DNA from: Richelia sp. SL_2_1
GTDB taxonomy: Bacteria; Cyanobacteriota; Cyanobacteriia; Cyanobacteriales; Nostocaceae
Direction of reading: 5' to 3'
Length of the DNA: 40,971 bases
Assembly (NCBI GenBank): GCA_012033205.1
Contig: JAAUSO010000049.1
Coordinates: forward strand, 1-40,971
Positions within the stretch are counted from its first letter, which is position 1; each line of letters opens with the position of its first letter. The notes below the pieces were generated by a model that ran no database searches, was not told the origin of the DNA, and saw only the letters and a program-made list of their open reading frames with translations. The position numbers and the translations under genes were made by a program. Shown here piece after piece: positions 35,326-40,971 of this stretch.

Positions 35326-35567
35326 TATATTAACGCAGAGGAGTGCAAAGTTTTTGATCGGCAACATTCCTTATTTGATAAATAATTTTTTGTGATGAGC
35401 GTAAATCCTGCAAATCTAGTTAAATAAAGGTATATACGGTACTATCGTTTTATCAATATCAATTATTTTGCCTAACATTATCAGCATAATTAATCTCTAG
35501 GAGGTTGCTGAATAGTTCACAATTTGTTACAAAAATATAAAGAACTTATAGTAAACTCTACTAAAAA
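35326..35567. other. Intergenic region downstream of cinA
   Basis: About 240 bases. A CGCAGAGGAGTGCAAAG fragment near 35333 matches the inverted form of the direct repeats at 5.37 kb. A GGAGG at about 35500 is 60 bases before the next start codon, too far to be its ribosome binding site. No gene is seen. Confidence 0.4.
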
Positions 35568-36362
35568 ATGTTTGGCGGACTTACTGGTTTTAAAGATTAC
35601 AAAGGTAGTGACTGGGGAGAGCAGATGCTCAACACCGTTGCGAGCCAAACGATTCGCCACTTGTTTACTAAAAGCGAGTCGGTAGAAGTCTTTGTCCGCT
35701 GCTATCCCTCCAGCAAGCTTTTACAGGGCAGTATTGATAGCTTTAAAATGGGCGGTCGTGGCTTGGTAATTCGCAAAGATTTCTTGGTTGACGAGATGTC
35801 GTTTGAAACCGATGCCGTATCTATCGACTTCAGTTCGGTGTTAAGCGGTAAGCTGCGTTTAAAGCAACCCACTCAAGCGATCGCGCAAGTTATATTGACT
35901 CAAGAAGGAATTAATCAGGCTTTTGAAGCGGAATTAGTCAAAAAACGTTTGATAAATCTTTCCGAACCAACATTAACGGCATTATCTGACGGTGAACCTG
36001 TTTCTTTCACTGAGGTTCAGGTAGAATTATTGCCAGATAATCGGTTAAAGATTTTCGCCAAAGCTGACTTGAACAATGGTGAATTAGTACCGTTAAATAT
36101 GACCGTACAAGTAAGTATTGAGCGACGACGAAAAGTTTCGTTCAAAAGTCCTGAAATCGACCTGGAATCGGTACCAGAAGAGCAAAAAGAAATTTCACAA
36201 ACCCTATGTACTGCATTAGCAGAAATTTTAGATAATATGGTCGATTTAGACCGTTTTGATTTAGATGGAGTAAAAATGCGTCTTAATCGTTTAGAAACCG
36301 AAGGTCATAAATTAATTTTTAGCGGATATGCCGAGATTGAGCGTATACCAAGTACTAAGTGA
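35568..36362 (+). CDS. DUF2993 protein (LmeA-like lipid-binding family)
   Basis: 264 residues, no clear signal peptide. Beta-rich, with a regular pattern of strands such as GRGLVIRKDFLVDEMSFETD, AVSIDFSSVLSGKLRLKQPT and LPDNRLKIFAKADL. This is the pattern of the DUF2993 family, whose mycobacterial member LmeA binds phospholipid. Many cyanobacterial genomes carry copies with unknown roles. It is a single-gene unit about 240 bases after cinA. The family call is from pattern recognition, not a search. Confidence 0.72.
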   Translation: MFGGLTGFKDYKGSDWGEQMLNTVASQTIRHLFTKSESVEVFVRCYPSSKLLQGSIDSFKMGGRGLVIRKDFLVDEMSFETDAVSIDFSSVLSGKLRLKQPTQAIAQVILTQEGINQAFEAELVKKRLINLSEPTLTALSDGEPVSFTEVQVELLPDNRLKIFAKADLNNGELVPLNMTVQVSIERRRKVSFKSPEIDLESVPEEQKEISQTLCTALAEILDNMVDLDRFDLDGVKMRLNRLETEGHKLIFSGYAEIERIPSTK

Positions 36363-36439
36363 CAGTTGACCTTTGACCCTTAACCCTTAACCTTTAACCC
36401 TTACAATCAATTACAGAACTGTTCTTAGGGAGAAAAGTT

Positions 36440-37738
36440 GTGTCACTCAAAACATCATCACCGCAATTACAACGGGAATTAGGAGTTGTAGGGGCGACTG
36501 TGATGGGGCTTGGTTCGATTATCGGTACTGGGGTTTTTGTCAGCATTGGTATTGCTGCTGGAATTGCCGGTAATGCGGTGATTTTAGCTGTAATGATTGG
36601 TGCAATGGTGGCTATTTGCAACGGACTTAACAGCGCTCAACTTGCTGCGAATCATCCTGTAAGTGGTGGTTCTTATGAATATGGTTATAAATATTTAAAT
36701 TCTTGGTTGGGATTTACCGCTGGATGGATGTTTTTGTTGGCAAAATCTGCTTCTGCGGCTACGGCTGCCTTGGGTTTTGCTGGCTACTTTTTGAATGCAA
36801 CGGGTTTGGATGCCAGTGGTTTACTTGTACCCTTAGCCTTAACTGCGGTAATTGCGATCGCAATTGTTGTTTTAAATGGTATTCGTCGGTCAAATCGAGT
36901 CAATATTGTAATTGTATCTGTTTCAGTTTTTAGTTTAATTTTCTTTATATTTGGGGGAATTCCCACAGCCATCGCCACAGGTGGGGAAAATCTCACACCT
37001 TTTAACGGTTCGGTTGCGACTGTGCTTCATGCTAGCGCTTTGATGTTTGTAGCTTATACAGGTTACGGTAGAATTGCGACTTTGGGAGAAGAAGCTAAAA
37101 ACCCGCGTCAAACGATTCCCAAAGCCATTGTTGTGACGATGATAATCACAATGCTGGTTTACGTAGGAGTAGCAACAATTGCTGTAGCGGCTGTTGGGGC
37201 TGAAAAGCTTGGAGAATCGGCTTTAGCAGGGCAAGCAGCACCTCTAGAAGTCGCTGTTCGTAGCTTCGGGATTCCGGGAGGAGCGCAAATCTTGGCAATT
37301 GGGGCAATTTTTGCCATGTTAGGAGTATTGCTCAATTTAATTTTAGGTTTATCTCGCGTATTGTTAGCAATGGGAAGACGGCGAGATATGCCGAGGATTT
37401 TTGCCAGATTAAATCAATCCGGTACAACTCCCACGCCTGCTGTAATTGCAGTAACTATGATCATTGCTGTTTTAGTCTTAATCGGTAATGTTAAAACCAC
37501 TTGGTCTTTCAGTGCTTTTACTGTTTTAATTTATTACTCAATAACTAATTTAGCTGCATTTGCTATACCAAGTCAGGAAAGACTTTATCCTCAATGGCTA
37601 TCAATTCTTGGCTTATTAGCTTGTTTATTTCTCGCTTTCTGGGTTGAACCGTTTGTATGGCAAGTCGGTTTAGCATTGATTGTTGCAGGATTAATGTGGC
37701 ACACAGTTGCTCAGAAGTTGACTGATGAAAGAAGTTAA
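36440..37738 (+). CDS. APC-family amino acid permease
   Basis: 432 residues with about twelve membrane helices. The first helix has the substrate-loop signature GLGSIIGTGVFVSIGIAAG typical of APC transporters; GGSYEYGYKYLN follows helix 2, and TGYGRIATLGEEAKNPRQTIPKAI is the conserved loop after helix 6. It probably imports amino acids with H+ or Na+. Substrate cannot be told. The start is GTG at 36440, with GGGAGA nine bases upstream. Only a 77-base gap, partly of ACCCTTAACCCTT repeats, separates it from the DUF2993 gene. Confidence 0.9.
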   Translation: MSLKTSSPQLQRELGVVGATVMGLGSIIGTGVFVSIGIAAGIAGNAVILAVMIGAMVAICNGLNSAQLAANHPVSGGSYEYGYKYLNSWLGFTAGWMFLLAKSASAATAALGFAGYFLNATGLDASGLLVPLALTAVIAIAIVVLNGIRRSNRVNIVIVSVSVFSLIFFIFGGIPTAIATGGENLTPFNGSVATVLHASALMFVAYTGYGRIATLGEEAKNPRQTIPKAIVVTMIITMLVYVGVATIAVAAVGAEKLGESALAGQAAPLEVAVRSFGIPGGAQILAIGAIFAMLGVLLNLILGLSRVLLAMGRRRDMPRIFARLNQSGTTPTPAVIAVTMIIAVLVLIGNVKTTWSFSAFTVLIYYSITNLAAFAIPSQERLYPQWLSILGLLACLFLAFWVEPFVWQVGLALIVAGLMWHTVAQKLTDERS

Positions 37739-38553
37739 ATTAAATCAGTGAACAGTGAACAGTGTTAGCTTTACTCGTGACGTGGTAGCGTCATACATTA
37801 AACACTCCTAGTATGGTGTTCTATTTAAACTAATACAGAAGACGCGCTTCCACCTTCAAAGGTGGAGGGCTAACCTTTTATTGTATAAACCTGACTGATA
37901 ACTGTTAAAAACTATAATACATTAAACAACAAGGGAGGTGATATTGGTGCTGGTTAAACCACACTACACAACTAGAATTTAATGTATAAAAACAATATTT
38001 ATCTATTCTGCGAGATAAGTTAAAGTACTTAAAAAACTCAAAGTAAAAAATATTTGTAAGCCATGTCAGCAAAGGGATAAAAACAGATTCGTAAGTAATT
38101 CACGTTTAATTGTGAAATCTTTTTTTAACAGGCTGATATCAATGATTAGCCTATAACCAGATAGTATAGGGAAACTAAAATTCACATACAAACATCAATA
38201 ATTTAATATTTAGCACTTGCCGATAGGATGTTTCTGTAAGTACCCTTTTATTATGTAACATCAGTAGTTGTACTAAGCAAATACTTATAGTTACTTTAAA
38301 ACCTCCTGTTGGTTCATAGATATAATCACCGTGATTAAATACAGAGCTAGGAAATTTTTTCTGATCAAGCATATTCAGCAAGAAGATTTTTGAGGATTTT
38401 AGTAAACAGTTAATTACATCCAATTAAATGAATTTAATCCAGATATTCGATTGAACTTTACCAAAATCTCTAAATACAAAGTATAGTTAGCATCCTAACT
38501 GTATTAATTATTTAGCAAATGATTAACTTAACAATTTTTCTCCCGAACGGGTA
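37739..38553. other. Long gap without a convincing gene, with hairpins
   Basis: 815 bases. Consecutive small hairpins occur at 37778-37791 (GACG/CGTC), 37803-37820 (ACAC/GTGT) and 37848-37868 (CCACC/GGTGG). A strong GGGAGGTGAT at about 37932 precedes only an 11-codon frame (GTG to TAA). A TTCAC/GTGAA hairpin followed by T7 lies at about 38099-38125. An 82-codon open frame on the minus strand (38175-38423) has no ribosome binding site and an unnatural composition. The region may be the remains of a mobile element or hold an unknown RNA. Confidence 0.45.
37848..37868. repeat. Compact palindrome, possible IS200/IS605-type end
   Basis: CTTCCACCTTCAAAGGTGGAGG folds into a seven-base-pair stem (TCCACCT...AGGTGGA with a short loop). 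Similar GC-rich hairpins mark the ends of IS200/IS605 elements and guide RNAs of their TnpB proteins, but no transposase or tnpB remnant was identified beside it. Confidence 0.35.
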
Positions 38554-40788
38554 ATGGGAATAAGAAAAAAGCTAGGCAAAGATTTACAAAAATCTATCTT
38601 TGTACTGCAAAAAAAACTTTTCAAAAGACACAGAGAATTAATAACCGCTTCTAGCGTAGTATTTTGCATACTTGTATTGCGCTGGTTAGGGTTATTGCAA
38701 TCTTTAGAATGGACTGCTTTAGACCAATTCTTTCAATTGCGTCCACTTGAAAGATATCAAGAGCGGATTACCATAGTGGCTATAGATGAAGCTTCTTTGC
38801 AAGAATTAGGTTCTTGGCCAGTTTCTGATGGTAAAGTTGCTGAATTATTACAAAAAATCAAAGCTTATCAACCTCGTGCAATTGGTTTAGATATTTATCG
38901 AGATTTACCAGTATCAATTGGTAATGAAAATCTGGAAAAAATATTTAAATCAACACCGAATTTAGTTGGCATTGAACTACTCTCAGACAATCAAAATGAC
39001 CGCGTTCGTCCACCATCTATATTAAGTCAAAAAAACCAAGTAGGTTTTAATAATGTGGTAGTGGATAGTGACGGTAAAGTGCGTCGTGGTTTGCTGTATT
39101 TACATATTGATAATAATGCATATGAAAGCTTTGCTTTAAAATTGGCGCGACTGTATTTAAAATCTGAGGGTATTACACCTAAAAGAGCCAAAAATTCTAA
39201 CTATTTACAATTGGGTAAAGCTACATTTACTAGATTTCAACATCATGACGGTGGCTACGTCAAAGCTGATGATGGTGGTTATCAATTTTTATCTAATTTT
39301 CCTAAACCTGCTTGTCAAGAAAGCTGTGATGGTAAATCTTATGGTTTTCGCAAAGTATCTTTAAGAAAAGTCTTAAATGGAGAGGTACCTAAAAGTTGGA
39401 TTAAAAACCGCATCGTGCTAATTGGTTCGACTGCACCGAGTTTACAAGATTTAAAACTAACTCCATACTCCAGCAGTTTTATGAGCAAAGAACCTAAGTC
39501 TATACCTGGTGTAGAATTGCAAGCTTATTTTACCCATGAAATTATTTCCGCTGCTCTCGAAGGAAGGAAATTACTTCAAGTCTGGCCTGAACCTATGGAA
39601 TGTTTATGGATTGGAATTTGGGCTTATGTAGGGGCAATAACTAGATGGCGAATTAGGAGTTCAAGTACTAATTTAGTATTAATAATAGTTTTCAGTTTTG
39701 TGTTAACAGTTAGTGCTTATTTTCTGTTTTTAAAAGGTTCGTGGATACCACTGATTCCGGCGTTAATAACTTATATTATTTCGGTGATTTTTATTACTGG
39801 TCAAATCGCTCATTCTCAAGAAGAATTTAAGCGTTCTAGGGAGTTTTTAGGACAAGTTATTAATACAGTCGCTGATCCGATTTATGTTAAAAATGAACAG
39901 CATCAATGGATTGTTTTAAACGATGCTTACTGTGAGTTGATTGGTTGTCCTAAAAACAAGTTAATTGATCAATTAGATTATGATTTTTTCCCGAAAAATG
40001 AAGCTGATGATTTTAGAAAAAAAGATGACTATGTTTTCCGCACTCAAAAATTATTAGAAGACGAAGAAGAATTTACAGATATGAATGGTGAACTTCATCT
40101 CATTGCCACTAAGCGTTCGCTACATAAAGATGCTGCCGGTAATTTATTCTTGGTTGGGGTAATTCGTGATATTACCAAACGTAAACTTCTGGAAGAACAA
40201 CTTAAGCGTACTGCTGATGAATTATCTCGTTCTAATAATGAATTAAAACTTCAAGAAGACCATTTGCGTTATATCGCTTATCACGATGCTCTTACCGGAT
40301 TACCGAATCGTAAAGCTTTTGCAGAAGAACTTCATGAGTCTTTATCTTGGGCAAAAAATGGTAATTATTTACTCGCATTGCTATTTTTAGATTTAGATGG
40401 TTTTAAGCAAGTAAATGACACTTTAGGACATGAAATGGGCGACCTTTTATTAGTAACAGTTGCTCAACGACTCAACAATTGTTTGCGTGGTAGCGACACT
40501 GTTTCCCGTTTAGGTGGAGACGAATTTACAATCATTTTACGTCGGATTCCTAACCCAAAAGTTGCTGCTAAAATCGCTGACAAAATTCTTACAAGTATCA
40601 CAGAATCAATTAGTTTAGAAGGTCATACTACTAAAATTTCTGCTAGTATCGGTATTAGTATTTATCCATATACTGCTTACAATTCAGAAACATTACTTAA
40701 GCAAGCGGATGCTGCAATGTATCGTGCGAAGCATCTCGGCAAAAATCGCTATCAATTTGCTCAACAATCTGAAAAAGTTCAATCTTGA
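38554..40788 (+). CDS. Membrane-bound diguanylate cyclase (CHASE2-PAS-GGDEF)
   Basis: 744 residues. An N-terminal membrane helix (about 33-50) is followed by an extracytoplasmic CHASE2 sensor at about 55-345 (ITIVAIDEASLQELGSWPVS at its start, RIVLIGSTAPSLQD near the end), three membrane helices at about 355-425, a PAS domain at about 430-550 and a GGDEF domain at about 575-740. The active-site GGDEF is intact at 654-658 and the inhibitory site RGSD at 645-648 is present, so it should make cyclic di-GMP and be held back by its product. No EAL domain follows. In cyanobacteria such enzymes tune motility, aggregation and light responses. Confidence 0.93.
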   Translation: MGIRKKLGKDLQKSIFVLQKKLFKRHRELITASSVVFCILVLRWLGLLQSLEWTALDQFFQLRPLERYQERITIVAIDEASLQELGSWPVSDGKVAELLQKIKAYQPRAIGLDIYRDLPVSIGNENLEKIFKSTPNLVGIELLSDNQNDRVRPPSILSQKNQVGFNNVVVDSDGKVRRGLLYLHIDNNAYESFALKLARLYLKSEGITPKRAKNSNYLQLGKATFTRFQHHDGGYVKADDGGYQFLSNFPKPACQESCDGKSYGFRKVSLRKVLNGEVPKSWIKNRIVLIGSTAPSLQDLKLTPYSSSFMSKEPKSIPGVELQAYFTHEIISAALEGRKLLQVWPEPMECLWIGIWAYVGAITRWRIRSSSTNLVLIIVFSFVLTVSAYFLFLKGSWIPLIPALITYIISVIFITGQIAHSQEEFKRSREFLGQVINTVADPIYVKNEQHQWIVLNDAYCELIGCPKNKLIDQLDYDFFPKNEADDFRKKDDYVFRTQKLLEDEEEFTDMNGELHLIATKRSLHKDAAGNLFLVGVIRDITKRKLLEEQLKRTADELSRSNNELKLQEDHLRYIAYHDALTGLPNRKAFAEELHESLSWAKNGNYLLALLFLDLDGFKQVNDTLGHEMGDLLLVTVAQRLNNCLRGSDTVSRLGGDEFTIILRRIPNPKVAAKIADKILTSITESISLEGHTTKISASIGISIYPYTAYNSETLLKQADAAMYRAKHLGKNRYQFAQQSEKVQS

Positions 40789-40857
40789 TTAACTGTGCCT
40801 TCATTAATTAAACATTTTCTTGGGGTAGGGAATAGGGAACAGTTATATAGCGGTTTT

Positions 40858-40970
40858 CATTTCAGTGCAATACAAATTTTACCTCACCCCGCCCTCCGGG
40901 CACCCCTCTCCTGTCGGGAGGAGAGGGGAAAGGGGTGAGGTTTTAGTGTATTGGACTCAACTGAAATTTG
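40858..40970. mobile_element. Palindromic MITE-like element
   Basis: About 113 bases, nearly fully self-complementary. Outer arms CATTTCAGTGCAATACAAAT and CTCAACTGAAATTTG flank inner arms ACCTCACCCC and GGGGTGAGGT. The centre has GCCCTCCGGGC and CCCCTCTCCT/AGGAGAGGGG hairpins. It has no coding capacity, and the CCTCACCCC...GGGGTGAGG core is common between cyanobacterial genes. It needs a transposase from elsewhere to move. The right arm ends within a base or two of the window end. Confidence 0.75.
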
Positions 40971-40971
40971 C

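Noticed and set aside
38175-38423. 82-codon open frame on the minus strand
   Set aside because: No ribosome binding site, AT-driven composition and no recognisable motif; it lies in a gap that looks non-coding.

Overview
The window is about 41 kb of AT-rich chromosome from a cyanobacterium, most likely a filamentous heterocyst-forming (Nostocales, Calothrix/Rivularia-like) strain. Evidence: an allophycocyanin-type gene (apcF), the ferredoxin-thioredoxin reductase variable chain (ftrV), a glutamine synthetase inactivating factor (gifA), textbook NtcA boxes (GTA-N8-TAC), at least ten HIP1 octamers (GCGATCGC), and a heavy load of heptamer STRR repeats and palindromic repeats between genes. No rRNA, tRNA, CRISPR array, prophage or intact transposase was seen.

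Layout. 0.3-4.9 kb (minus): an NAD salvage/synthesis operon pncB-nadD-nrtR-nadE, headed by a 9-7-9 palindrome that is a good candidate NrtR operator. 5.1-9.7 kb: a small protein with a strong ribosome binding site, a membrane protein, a phytol-kinase-like enzyme, yidD, a D-Ala-D-Ala dipeptidase and an aldo/keto reductase. 10.0-12.8 kb: nitrogen control, with gifA and glnA convergent around a shared hairpin and each carrying an NtcA site, followed by apcF. 13-16.3 kb: tlyA, an alpha/beta hydrolase, and a ParA-type ATPase with a coiled-coil partner that resembles the carboxysome-positioning McdA/McdB pair. 16.7-24.5 kb: a small membrane protein, two half-size Mn exporters (GDT1/Mnx family), ftrV, a YdcF-like protein, a kinase fusion, ribosomal protein L25 and purA. 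25.2-28.9 kb: a hybrid histidine kinase and an adenosine-deaminase-like enzyme. 28.9-31.7 kb: a polytopic membrane protein with a GT2 glycosyltransferase. 32-37.7 kb: mutL, cinA, a DUF2993 protein and an amino acid permease. 37.7-38.6 kb: a structured non-coding gap. 38.6-40.8 kb: a CHASE2-PAS-GGDEF diguanylate cyclase, then a palindromic MITE-like element.

The most striking global signal is that six otherwise well-conserved genes (nadE, pncB, the VanX-like dipeptidase, glnA, rplY, cinA) each carry exactly one reading-frame break, and each is repaired by adding one base to a run of identical bases. Because glnA is among them, homopolymer under-calling in the sequence is more likely than real gene decay, and the six genes should be read as probably intact. 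I found no convincing wholly new system. The best leads are the nrtR regulator with a degraded Nudix box and its operator, the McdAB-like pair, the switch-like glnA leader, the extra NtcA box beside apcF, and the 50-residue protein at 5.1 kb.
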